From Bugula neritina (taxonomy: Eukaryota > Bryozoa > Gymnolaemata > Cheilostomatida > Bugulidae): 64,000 bases of DNA. Below the pieces are notes generated by a model that was not told the DNA's origin, did not search any database, and saw only the letters and a list, made by a program, of their open reading frames with translations. The position numbers were made by a program, and so were the translations under genes. Of the stretch, positions 49,901 through 63,100 are shown in pieces (the first letter of the stretch is position 1; every line of letters begins with the position of its first letter). The stretch covers positions 7,322,389-7,386,388 of the forward strand of contig OZ037772.1 in NCBI GenBank assembly GCA_964035545.1, read 5' to 3'.

Positions 49901-50169
49901 TAAGCAGACGTCTAGAAAAGTCACGTAAAATGGTAAAACATGTTCAGTAGCAAATTTTGTATTGACATTGTGTTAGCAAAATAGTTCTAAATGCACTTTT
50001 CACTACTTTCTATAAAATATAAGGAAGAAAAAACAAAAACACAACATTTTGCTCTATCCAGAGTAACTCAGTTGAAACTGCGCTTAGGCTTCAAAAATAT
50101 GGACAATAACTATAACTTTACAAACTAACTGACTAACTAAAAGGAGAGATAAAGTTACACACTCACCAT
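43934..50169 (-). CDS. Secreted propeller-like protein with C-terminal fibrinogen-related domain, 12 exons
   Basis: Exons: 50167-50169 (ATG only), 49688-49911, 49253-49377, 48881-48948, 48233-48350, 47809-47935, 47124-47338, 46421-46506, 45609-45744, 45170-45349, 44633-44749, 43934-44124; 1590 nt, 529 residues. All junctions GT-AG with matching phases. Residues 1-18 (MTSAYFALFLVLVTHHSA) form a signal peptide. About 20-295 has repeated strand-like segments (NGTQSSIGP, NRPKGIVYD, GILAVVDYTNNRVRLVD) like NHL or YWTD propeller blades. About 300-529 is a fibrinogen C-terminal domain: CDLDTPEGPWITLLNRYDGS, GEHWLG, the calcium-site-like DKDEDE and AYNGGWWFSHC. Such domains bind glycans or microbial surfaces in invertebrate immunity; the propeller fusion is less usual. 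An AATAAA lies about 155 nt past the stop. Confidence 0.85.
48570..48830. repeat. 32-bp tandem repeat in intron
   Basis: About seven near-identical copies (starts at 48571, 48603, 48635, 48667, 48699, 48731 and 48763) containing TTACAGTCATATGTCTATA, in the intron between exons 4 and 5 of the fibrinogen-domain gene. Confidence 0.95.
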
Positions 50170-51107
50170 TTTGTTTTAAACTGCAGACTACTGTGTAAGA
50201 TGGAAGCATAGACAAATTAGGACAACCGGGAGAGGGTTGCTATGAAACTAGCCCAAAGTGCATATCAAACTTAAGCTAAGAATTCAGGTTAACACAGGGC
50301 GCGTTCACGGCGCGCTATCATAAGTTACTGTATAGTACCAAAATCATGCCCTGGCTTGGATATCGATTTCGTGAAAGATATCAACAAGCCGTAATATTCA
50401 CAGATGTGGAAGTTTTGCTGCTGAAAGTTGCTGCCATGAAAGATTTGTTCAAAATGTTGGGTTCAGTTGTAACTAACAAAAGACTGCCAACAATTTGCAC
50501 ATTTGAAATAAAAAAGAATATTACGGTACGAATGGTGAGAAACAACATATGTGATTGTAATCTATTGAATTGTATAACTTCTTGTGCAAGAGAAATTCAC
50601 AGTAGCTACAGTATATAAAATGATATATACTTAGTTGAAAATTAGCCTGTTTCAAAGCAGGTAACGCTTTGCAACTGTGACGACTTTGCAATAAGTCGCA
50701 TTGGCAATTTCAACAATTCTTTCCAGAAAACAAATGTTTGACAATATAGTGACAGTATATTTGATGTGTAAAAGGTTTATAAATTAAAGAAAACAGTTAA
50801 TAATCAGTTAATAATGGACGGAAAGTGATATAAAACCTGTTATAAATATGAAAAAGACGGAATCACTTGTATAAAAGTGTAAATGGATGGATTATGACAG
50901 ATAGATATCATGCACTGATAAATATAAATATATTTAAATAACAAATAATAGTCAGATCTCATGAATGATTATGTCTGTACGCATCAGTTGTTGTTTAAAG
51001 GTTGCTTAGCAACATGGTTGTTGAAAGGTTGCTTAGCAACATGGTAGAGTATTATTTAGTTATTGGCTGAGATTTTTGTAACATAAAATGACTTATGAAA
51101 ATTATGT
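50170..51107. other. Spacer upstream of the fibrinogen-domain gene
   Basis: About 0.9 kb between the start of the fibrinogen-domain gene and the end of the coiled-coil gene. GGGCGCGTTCACGGCGCGC near 50298 is a CpG-rich patch about 130 bp upstream of the start codon and a promoter candidate. Two X-box-like motifs lie at 51001-51040. No gene seen. Confidence 0.45.
51001..51040. promoter_or_regulatory. Paired RFX/X-box-like palindromes
   Basis: GTTGCTTAGCAAC occurs at 51001-51013 and again at 51028-51040 inside a 27-bp direct duplication. It matches the half-site layout (GTTGC...GCAAC) of RFX X-boxes, with a non-canonical one-base-shorter spacing. It lies 0.8 kb upstream of the fibrinogen-domain gene and just past the coiled-coil gene stop; the target is unknown. 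Confidence 0.35.
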
Positions 51108-54100
51108 TTATTTGTTGCCTAGTGACTTCAGTTCTACTTTCTTTCTGCTAATCTCAGATTGTAGCGCCTTTGCTGATTGGCTCAAAGATTTCTTACTACT
51201 GACAACGGAATTGAGCAGCTCAGTGGGGGCCTCTGCCCCCTGAAGCTCCGTTTCTCTTTCTGCCACCTGAAATGATAAATGAAAAAGTATCAAATTTCAT
51301 GTTGAAAGAATGAATAAATTGAGTCATGAACCAAAAAAGTATTTATTTCTTTTATTGAAAATAATCCTACAAATTATATTCCAGACAATATTCTTAGAAA
51401 ATGAAAATTCTTTGCGTGAAAGTCTAATATAAAATGGCACATTTACAGATAATGCGAATCAGAGACGGGGAATCACAACTTAAAGTGAGACAAGCAGACA
51501 GACACAAAGACGGACAGTAAACTCACGTTTAGTATCTGAATGTTAATCTCGTCAAGTTTATCTTCAAGCTTTTGAATTTGCTGATTCAAAATGGCCGACT
51601 GTTTGAGTTGGACATCTATCTTGTTAGTTTGTAGTGCATCAGTGGCAGGCCTAAATACATATACACGGAATCTCATGCAAATAAACATATCAACATAAGA
51701 GTAGGTGAAAATGAGATCTTATATAGATATACACTACTGTGTCAAGGCTACCATTGTAAAAAACATGTATCTATAATAGCATACGTATTTAAGGAGCAGT
51801 CGTGGTCTAGGGGTTAATAAACAGGTCATGGGTTCAATACCAATAAAGGCCATTGATGATGTTACGATGGGCATTCAGTCATAATTGCTGAGTTGACAAT
51901 AGAAAACGAGTTTTCAATTTACATTAAAAATCCTTCATATCAAGAGTCCTCAAAAGCACGGCAACTATAACTATAAACCCACTTAAGTTGATAGCATGTA
52001 TTTAGACATTCTTATCAGTACAGTTATTTTTATATTTCAACTGCCGACATTGTTATCGAAAAGTCCCTGTTTTCGACACAATCATTATCTTATATAACAA
52101 TAATAATGTGAGAAAGATTACAGAAATAGTTTACCTGCTGCTTTCTCGGACTCTAGTCTCTTCAATAGGAGTTCCTTTCAGTTCGGATAGCCTCTGTTCC
52201 ACAATGTCTACTGAAGCCTTAGCTCCACCCTTCTGGTTGAGGAGTTGTCTCAGCCTGGCATTACTGGATACACTGTCGTATGCAGTCAGTCTAGACTCAA
52301 TATTCTAGAAAACAATAAAGGTAGTCAAAAACAACAGTACAATAAAAATGAGGTGCGTATGAAGAAGCCACAACACACGGCCTGAATAATCTACATGATA
52401 CACAGGCTAAGTGTGAATAAAAGATGAAAGAAACAAATTATTAGCTGAAATAAAATGATTAAACTAAAATTAATGTAATTTGACGAATGTGTAGAAGCTA
52501 TAGCAATAAAACTGTAGAGACATCTTCAACACTTCTGATATCAAGAAGTTTAACAGAAGTATTTCAGATAAATCAGGTTTGAATATCAGGTGACATAGAA
52601 ATATATTTTATTTTAACATACTACGTGGTACAATAGAAACAATCATGTTTTAGCCCAAGTTTCTGAAAGCTAAACAGCCTACCTTGCTGTCAAAATCAGC
52701 AGGGTGCCCGACTTTGAGAGAAATGAGTTCTCCAAGGATATCAGTCTTGTGTGCAGCAGACTGCGAGTGTTTGAAGGCCAACTCTAGAGATGACTTGTTA
52801 GTCAACCGACCAATCATAGTAGGAGCTGACGGCCTTGACCTTGAGAAGAACATGTCTTGGCAGACAACCTTCAAAGCCTGTAAGAGTGGGTTGTTTAATA
52901 AAAATGAGTCATGCTGGAAGACGTGGCATGACTCATTGCTTAATAAGAATGAGTAATTGAGCCACAGGTGGAATGAGTAATTCAACTACTGAACATTCAT
53001 TTAATAAAGAAAATATTTATTCAATCGCCAAAAACAGTTGGTTGAAGCTTTAGCAAAAAACATAACCATAAGAAATCTAAGTTAAAAAGACATTAACTTT
53101 CGAAACAAGGGACATTAAAACAATGACCCAAACAGCTTAGAGACCAAAGTTCTTTTAAAAACAGCAATGAGAGGTGTAAGACTACAGCCCACATTACCTT
53201 GTAGAAAAACCTAAGGAACATAGGCTGAGAGTCGTCTGCAAATTCCCCAGTAGAGATGTGACTCAAACAGTGTACCACGACCAGTATGAACTCTCCTATA
53301 CTCTCCAATCTCTCTTTACGTATGAACAGGATCTTCTTGGCTCTCTCGTAGAAGAAGGAACGTCTGCAAGTCAGAAGAAGTTGTAAGGTGAGTGATACGA
53401 GATGCTTTACAAAAACAATAGGTTTCTATATATAGCCAAGATGTAATCATAGACTTGAAAAAGATAAAATCAAAGAAAACTATTGATAAAGTGAACATCA
53501 AAAACTGACCTAAGCCTTTCTGTCAATTTGGTGATTAACTTACAGTTTAATTTCTTATATATATTGACAGACTGCGTGTAAATATTAGTTCCCACATTTA
53601 CCTATTAGTAATGTTGAGAAAGCAGAGATAACAACAAAAAATGAAAGAAAACGCAACAGTTATACAGGAACCACAAATTTCGTATTGAAAAACTTCAACA
53701 AGTTCACAAATATACAACGATTGAAGGTAAGTTAGGCTTAGGTGAATAGGAAGCTCAATCGACCAATCACCTGTAGGCATTCATCTCATAGTTGTTAGCA
53801 GGCAGACTAGAGGCCAAAAGGATGGAAACCTGAGGAGCTCCGATCAGCTCTTCCATCAACTTAGAGACGAACACGCCGAATCGGTAGATGACAAACTGGG
53901 AGGCGGAGATATCCCTGATGTCTACGGGAACCAGTTCTCCGTCACACTTCCACTGAGCGTCCTTGACATCCAAGTAAGGCACCGAGTAATCTCCTCCTGA
54001 TAAACACAAGAGATCAATGCAATGATTTGTACGCATGGTACAGGAAATAGTTGAACACAGGAAATGGTAACTCACCCAACACGTATTTAGAGCTGAGGCC

Positions 54101-57100
54101 TGTCTGTTTGTCCAGTATTTCCTGCAACTCATTGATCTGTTGGAAGAGGGGAGAAGACATGAGCATGGAGATGTAGTCCTTCTCCGTGACGGGTCCGGCA
54201 GCAGTACCGGCAGCAGGTGAGACGGGGACAGCAACTTGTCCCATCTTGACAGTCGCTGCTGTCGTGGGACGCACGGCCTCCTGGGACGTGTCAGCGGTCT
54301 CAACGTCCAAGAAACTGACTTTAGCTCTAAAAACAAAAAGTTATGACGTACTTCAATTCTGTTTAAAAGATGTAAGATTCCGGAATATTTCTAGAGAAGA
54401 AATTTTCGAGTAAATTCACATATTTGAAATTTAAAATCTAATGTTGCAATTATGTATGACTTTAGTAAAAGACCCATAAAACTACAAAACAAAACTGTTT
54501 ATAAAAGGCTGTTATAAAAGCAGCCAATCAGAAGACACCATCCTTACGTGCTGGACAGGTCGTCAGCATCTAACTTCCTGTGTTGAAGTTCCTGTTTCTT
54601 CTGTTCTTCTGCTCTCTGCTGCAAGTCTTTGGCCAGTCTTGCCTTCACAGCTGCCGCTTTCCTCTCCCTCCGAGCTGCCAGCTTGGCCTGGAGACTCGCC
54701 TGGCTCTTCTCATTTTCTCTCTGAGTTCACAATTTAGTAGATATTAAGGAATGCGTTGCCAGACTAAAAACGCCGCTATTGCTAAACTTTGAAACCTCTG
54801 CGTAAAAAGTTCTCTCAGTTAAAATAGAACACCACCACTAGCGACAGCTGTGAGGTATCACACTCGGGTGAACATCAACAAAAAACTAAAGATATTGCTG
54901 GCAATTTCTCAGATTTAGAAAACACAGAATTCAAAGGTCGCATGCTCACAACTATCATCATCATGACCAATAAGATTAGTTTATTTATAAATTGCACGAG
55001 TGTATGACAATAATATATAATCTGTCAGAAACATCTGGGTAAAATAGTAGAGCTAAGAGAAGATGGCCTACAGGGGTCAAGGTCAAACAGGTACATTCAA
55101 TAGACCAGCTACGCTACAGACAGACTTACCTGGAACAATTTCTAATTACCAGAAGAAATATAAAATACAATGACAGATAAATCTATTAGAAAATGATAAG
55201 TCACATTCGCCAAAATATCGTTTTCTCACTATAACCGAAACTTGTAAAAAGATTAGTATAATATTGGTATAGGAGATAGTACCAGTACTTGCAAAACTAA
55301 TACTAGTACTAGTACAAAAAGTGATGTGCTATTCTTTTACATATAAACCCACCAGACTGAAAATATAAAACATTTAAAAATTTTATCTCCACTTTCAAAA
55401 TCTCACATCATCACCAAACACTGATAACATCACCACCTAAAGCTTATGACATCATCGCTCATTGCTGATGACATCATTACCAAACATTGATGACATCATC
55501 ACTCATTGCTGATGACATCTTTACCGAATACTGATGACATCATTACTAACCTGCATGTTATCTTCCAGTTTCTTTACAGTCTCCTTGTGCTCAGCCAGAA
55601 GTCTCTCTTTCTCGTCTTGAGTTTGGGCGGAGTTTGCGATTTCTTCAGCTTCCTGTAAAAAAGAGCAATATTGGAACAGTTATATCCCCATGCAGTTATA
55701 AATATCATGTATAACGGGAAAATCAAATAAGGAAACGGTAGTTCGTTGCTGAGGTGAATATTAATTGTATTGAAAATCTTGGTTTTAGCATCTGAAGCAG
55801 CTGAAATGTGACTTATTCAATGTTTAATTTCACAAGCTATAGTTGTTGTAAATAGTTTGCAACAGGGAAGACAATTTCATAAAAGAAGAGTAATTCTGAA
55901 CCTTCTGTTCACGCTCTCGGAGTTGCTTCTCGTGGAGCCGCTGTCGATCAGCGAGTCTCTCAGCTTCCCTTTGCTCTTCTCTCTTTCTCTCCTCTTCAAA
56001 GTCTTCCTCCATTTTCCTACAAGTTCAAATAAAGTACATATATTATTGAGGCCATAAAGCAAGAACCAAGGGAGAACCTGAGAAATGGTATCATAGAAGA
56101 AATCGATGTTATTTAAGACGAGACAGAAACTCGGAAGATCTGATGTGAAAATATAATAAAGTATATAAAAGAGACCATAAAACTAAAACCAAGAGAGAAA
56201 ACTTGAAAGAAGAAGACGCAAAGCACGTTAGTCAAGGTAAGAAAGAAATTCAAAAGAACAAAACTAAGAATAAATACTACTTCTGCCTAAATATTTTAAT
56301 AGAACAATCAGCAGACGTACTTGAGAGCTTGCTCGAGCTCCAACTTCTTAGCCTCAGCTTCCTGAGCTTTGGTGGCCTTAGCTTCCTCCAGCTGGACAGC
56401 CATCTTGGCTACCACGTCGTCGCGGTACTTATCTGCTGCGACCTTTGCCCTCTCCGCCTCTTCCTCGTACTGCTTGGTGAGGGCCATCTCTGGGGTCAGG
56501 TCCTTCATGGCGTCTAGCAGATCCTGTCAAGTACAGAGACTTTGTGGGTGGGGTGACATGAGTATCCCCAAGAGTGTATGTGACCTCAGGCTATACTAAC
56601 TACTAACTACATGCTATACTAGATGCTAACTACATGCTATACTAGATACTAACTACATGCTATACTAGATACTAACCATATGCTATACTAGATACTAACT
56701 ACATGCTATACTAGATACTAACTATATGCTATACTAGATACTAACTACATGCTATACTAGATACTAACTATATGCTATACTAGATACTAACTACATGCTA
56801 TACTAGATACTAACTACATGCTATACTAGATACTAACTATATGCTATACTAGATACTAACTATATGCTATACTAGATACTAACTACATGCTATACTAGAT
56901 ACTAACTATATGCTATACTAACTACTAACTACATGCTATACTAGATACTAACTACATGCTATACTAGATACTAACTACATGCTATACTAGATACTAACTA
57001 CATGCTATACTAGATACTAACTATATGCTATACTAGATACTAACTACATGCTATACTAGATACTAACTATATGCTATACTAGATACTAACTACATGCTAT

Positions 57101-60100
57101 ACTAGATACTAACTACATGCTATACTAGATACTAACTAAATGCTATACTAGATACTAACTACATGCTATACTAGATACTAACTACATGCTATACTAGATA
57201 CTAACTACATGCTATACTAGATACTAACTACATGCTATACTAGATACTAACTACATGCTATACTAGATACTAACTAAATGCTATACTAGATACTAACTAC
57301 ATGCTATACTAGATACTAACTAAATGCTATACTAGATACTAACTACATGCTATACTAACTACTAACTACATGCTATACTAGATACTAACTACATGCTATA
57401 CTAGATACTAACTAAATGCTATACTAGATACTAACTACATGCTATACTAGATACTAACTAAATGCTATACTAGATACTAACTACATGCTATACTAACTAC
57501 TAACTACATGCTATACTAGATACTAACTATATGCTATACTAACTACTAACTATATGCTATACTATATACTTACTACATGCTATACTAGATACTAACTACA
57601 TGCTATACTAGATACTATTTACATTTGCACTTCATATTTGCATAATATTAATTATGTTTCATATTCTATTTTAATCTTTCATCTTGAAACTGGTAATATT
57701 CTATAAACTATATATTTCTAACACTGAGCACATTCTATAAACTATCTATCACCGACACTGAGTAGGCATAGCAAAGCCTGAATAAGCTGTATGACTCATA
57801 CCTTCATCTGCTCTTCCTTCAGGTGCAACTTCTCATACGTATGCTTTATCTCCAGATCTCTGGCAGCGTCGTGTTTGGCAGCAGATATAATGTCTCCTGT
57901 GAGCTCATTAAAATCTGCCAGTTGTTTCTACAGTAGCACAACAAATGATTAACACATTATAAACCAATCCCGCTGTTTACAGAAACAGTTCACGTGTTGC
58001 AATGTATACCGAAATGTTTTACATTAGATAAAGGAAGCAGACATAAACAACTTGACTAATAAATTATTTAGAAATAAATTAACGCAAAAAAGTTTTTTAT
58101 CTACTACTTTATATATCCAAATAAATGAGGTAAACTGATATTTCAGATGTCACTGTATCAATCTTCAAACTTAATTGAAGTAACAGCAGTTATTTACTTT
58201 GATGAAGTAGTAAACAAAAATAAGTTTTGGTTTATTCATATTTACTAAAGCTACTAGTCTGAGAGGTTCTATTTAAATTAGCCTATATACTTTGGTGCTG
58301 AGTAACTATTACATAATCCATCAAGTTTAAAATAAAACAGAAAAATGATAAGAGAAAATAAACCAACTTAACACTCTCAACACAAATGGTATGTCTGATG
58401 ACTACAGTTACTCATCTCATACCTTATGCTGCCTCTTCAGGGAGTCCCGTTTCTCAGCCAGTTGGCTGTCGCTGAGGCTGCCGGCACTCGCCACCAGATC
58501 CATCACTTCCTGTTCCTGTAACTTCACCAACTCGGCTCTGGCCTCGTCTCTCTCCGCTCTGCAGTCGTTCTCAGTCTACAGATTCAGAGATATGTGACAA
58601 TTAGAGAAAAACTCGATCAAGTTGAAAGTAAAATAAAGTAAAATAACATTATGAGTCACAGTGTTAGTGAAACTGGCGTCTCAAAATAAAAGAGAACACA
58701 ACTATACTGTTTTGTGGCTTACGTATGTGTGTATAGGGAAAGTACGGCTGAATTTAACGGATGCGTTAGTTAAATTTAGTATTCACGGATTGAGGTTCCA
58801 CAGCTTAGTGAGATACAGAGAAAGTACTGCAAATGTGTTTCGTTAAAGAATCAAATCTTGTACATGATAGACTATGGTTGTTTTATTTCCACCCAAAAGC
58901 CTCTGCTCTGAGTTGAACACCAGTTAGAAACATTCTAGAAGATGGAAGAACCAACCTGAGCCAAGACGTTGACTCTCTGCTTAGTCTGCTGCTCTTCCAA
59001 CCTGACAGCCTGCTTCAGGTGTCTCTGTCTCAGCACTTGGAAGATGAGACTCTCCTTTTCATTGCCGTCTTTACCCTACGCAGACGTGACACAACGTCAT
59101 TACAGGAAATAAGACACCCAGTTTGTGGTGTTAGGACTAAACTGAGATGGCAGATTGAGTTCCTATATTACACCTGACCAGTAGTCGAGTATGAATTGAT
59201 TGATTGATTTATAACATATTACAGACATGAAAACATGTTGCAAAATTCAGTGTAAATACTGGCAATAATAAGTAGAACCATCATTAGAAATGCTGATTAA
59301 AATTGCTTGCATTAATAATTCTTAGAACTTTTCGAGCTCTCTGGACTAAATCATAAACTTGTTTGAAAGTAATTTAGTGTAATAGCTAACTTCTTTCAAC
59401 GAATAGGTATCAATAAAGGTATTCTAATGGGTGTTAAAAAGAAACAAAATTAAAACAGCTGTTGTAAACCAATTAAAAATTGAAAACATTCTGTTGAAAT
59501 AGTTCTGCCTATACAGATGTTGATATGAAAGTTAAATAAATAAACTATAGAGGTTAGAAAATAATAAACAAGAAACTAGTAACCTTGACAACATTCTGCA
59601 GTGACTTACAGCTGAGTGTTGTTTAAGCACGTCCTTCTCATTCTTTCTACTCGCTTCATCGTGGAGATTATCTCTCTCCTGTTGCTGGGCAACCAGTTCG
59701 TTGTTTATGGAAGTCTCGAGCTTAGCCTTGAGTTGAGCAGCTCTCTGCCGTTTCCTCTCTCCAATCTAACAACACAGAAAGTTATGAGACCATTTTTAAA
59801 TCGAAATCTTAATTTGACATAAAAACAAAAATGAATAATATAAAAGTTCCATAAGTTAAAATGTTAAAAATTAAAGTTTGAAAAATAATAACTTATTGCA
59901 GTGTTACGAGAGCTCATTGTTACTATCCCAGTAAGAACCCCCTGATGGAATAGGCATTTAGAGCAGATTAAGGGCTGTGTTACTATGATGGTACAGGAGT
60001 AATTATGACTGGATGCTCTTCCTAACATCACCAATGGCCTTTACTGGGGATCAAGACACTGACTTCCTGTTTACTAAGCCAGTGCTCTAACCACTAGACC

Positions 60101-63100
60101 ACAACTACTCCAGTGTGATGGTACAATATATACTCTCTAAAGCAACTGACCTTGTCTTGTAGACTCTTCTGCTGTCTTTCCTTCTCTCCTTCCAGATTTG
60201 ACTCCAGAGCTTCCAGATCTTTCTTATGCTGAGCCAGCAGCTTCTGGTACTCTTCCTCCGACATCTCCCGCTGTTTAGCGGCCGTCTCTCTCGCAAACCT
60301 GTTCTTCTGACTCTCCAGAGCCTATCAGACAGAGAATACAGGTTTGATACGTGTTATTTGCATGTTATTCCTACTAGTACTTTGTCTGATCTTTGTACGT
60401 GTACAAAGATCAGACAAAGTACTAGTAGAAATAACATGCTTTATTTTTCAGACTAAAATGGTAATGCCAATGGACAGGAGTACTAGTTGAAGACAAGTAT
60501 AGAGATTTTAATGACATGGAACCTTATGATCATGGTATTAAAAATGGCCGCCAAAGTTATTTGTGAACTCACCAGCTGTTTCTGCATCTCTATCTGCTGA
60601 TGCACTGCCCCAGAAGCATTCTCCAGCTCTCTGTCCAGTTCTCTCTCACTCTCTCTCAGCTGCTCCTTCACCAGAATCTCAACGTCTGCAAGTCTCTCAA
60701 TCTGCTTTTCATACACGTCTGCAGATTCTTCTTCAGTGTCGGCCATCTTGTTTGTCAACTCTATAACTGCATCCGCAGCTGAAGCCTCTCCTTTCTGAGA
60801 CTGAAAACATATAAATATTATAGAGAAAACAACCCAGAAAGAAGATGAAAAGATCGTATTGCACGCAGCAGCAAACCACCATGAAATAAGCGACTCAAAG
60901 ACAAAATGATACAGCACACAACCTCAAACACCAAAACTCAAACCATAGAGCTGAACATCAACCTATCATCAGTATTGGGAATTTAGATAATTGCTGAGAA
61001 ATAGAGAGAGATGTTGAGATAGTGTGAGAGGCCGGAATTTCAGTGTGAGTAGCAACAAAAATATATTTAGTAATAAGAAACAAAGTTGAGATGCCCGGTG
61101 GTAGTACGACAACTCCATGATGTTATTCATTAGCAGCGCAAATACCAGTTCATTCATACTCTACCTTCTCCAGCTGGCAAATTAAAGGAAATATTTTTAG
61201 TATATATTTAGGAAACCTTCTTGGAAAGGCACAAAAATAGGTCAACAGTTATACTTCCACCAATAGCAAAATCAACAGGTAAACTGATAGAAAAATTAGA
61301 GAGAATGTGTGCTTAAATGTAGATTAAATACTAATCTGAAAATTTAAAACTTTTATATTTGAATAGTTAACAACAAAAACTATGACGTTGACTTAAACAA
61401 TAAACAGTATATCTATTGGGATATGCTTTCTCTAAAATATGGGACACGCGACACTCGGACCGCAAAGAAGATGGAGTACCTGAGCCAAAGCTATCCTCGA
61501 CATTTCATCGTTAATAGCTTTCTCTTTGGTCAACTCTTCTTGCATTCGTTTCCTGGCAGCGAGTTTGGCAGCGAGTTTGTCCTTCTGCGAGTCGATGTGA
61601 CCCTGATTCTGCCTCTCCAGCTCTCTCATCATCTTCTTGTGTTCGGCCATGATGCGATTTCCTTCTCTCATGTCTGAGTCAGACACTCTCTTCCTGACCT
61701 CAGCAGTCTCAAAGTCTTGCAACTGATTCTGTAACAATCAACATGATTGGTTAGAACTCACTAGAGTTTGCAACAATCAATATGATTGGTAAGAACCGTG
61801 TATTTCATCAAAGCATATCATTGAAGATACAAGTTCAAAGGTGAGTTTAAGTTATAAGCATAAAAACTAATTGAACAAAAATTGAAGGATTTGAAGTTCA
61901 ATTTTACATCTTTATTGTTTGCCAAGTTAATACTTGACAGAAAAATGTGTATATCAAAGTTTTTAAGAATTATTCCTGAAAAATACACGGCATAATTTCT
62001 GAATTATTTTAAAAATTCAATCCATCAGAAAAAGAAGATGGTTCCAGTCAAAATATATTAGCTAATAGCACCACCACACTACAAAGAGAACTCTGCGCAC
62101 TAAACAACAAAACCTCCGCCATCCACTTCTAGCACAAGATAACCAACCTTATTCAAGTCAACCATCACACCCAGCAGCGCTGTCTCCACCTCCAGGTGGT
62201 CAGCATTCTCCTGGTCCTGCACCATCTCCAGAACCTTGGCGTTCTCTGGCTGACTCAACGTCTGTTCTGGCTCCAGACTGGCAGCACGTCTGCTAGTCTG
62301 ACTGGATCTCAGTTTGTTCTACAGAGAGTAAATTAACTGAAACCAAGGGACAACAAACGCCAGTCACAAATGTCCAGTCTCTTGAAGTGATAACTAAACA
62401 TGATTGTAATTACAGAAAACACACCTGAATAAATTAAAATCAATTTAGCATTAACCTACTTGTGCATGACATTGGCTTAAAACTTTAGTATGAAAGCTTC
62501 AAACTACGGACCAATCTAACCATTGCTACTAAATTGAATGAGTCAAAAAGAAATGAAATTTCTACTGCCAATAGGTTAATAATGAGTCATCAAAAACAAA
62601 TGATTGAGAAGACGACTCATAACAACACTGCCTAATAATATTTAGCAGACGTGTCAACTTACCTTAATAGCCAGTGATTTAGCAGACGTATCACCAAGTT
62701 TCTTTTGTTCTGATTGGATGAGCTCATCAGCTTTCTCGTCACCAAGAAGCAGACGTAACTGCTCGGCTCTGTCGGCCATGTCAGGTTCCAGTACCTCGGC
62801 CAACATCTTCTCTTGCTGGTCTGCCAGTTTTGCTTGCATTTCTGTCTGCAGTTTTTGCTGTAGGACAATATATATTCACGTTATGACAGGGAATTATGCT
62901 AAGGCTTCCTACACTATACCCATTACTCGAATCACTAGATTCTGAACTGGTGGATGCTAACCACTAAAACTATAACAAATATAATTTTCATACAAATATT
63001 GCCATATTTAATAACATTATTGGCCAAAATACATGTTTATAAACTGTCTGCTCGAAGTGTACTCGTTCTAAATCAGAGCAACTGGTAGAGCTCTATATCG

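Noticed and set aside
56590-57620. Possible CRISPR-like array
   Set aside because: Uniform 23-bp tandem repeats with no unique spacers, in a eukaryotic intron; it is a satellite.
60151-60321. Independent short genes inside the coiled-coil locus
   Set aside because: Each fits as an internal exon with GT-AG borders, and the 22 exon lengths sum to one continuous frame.
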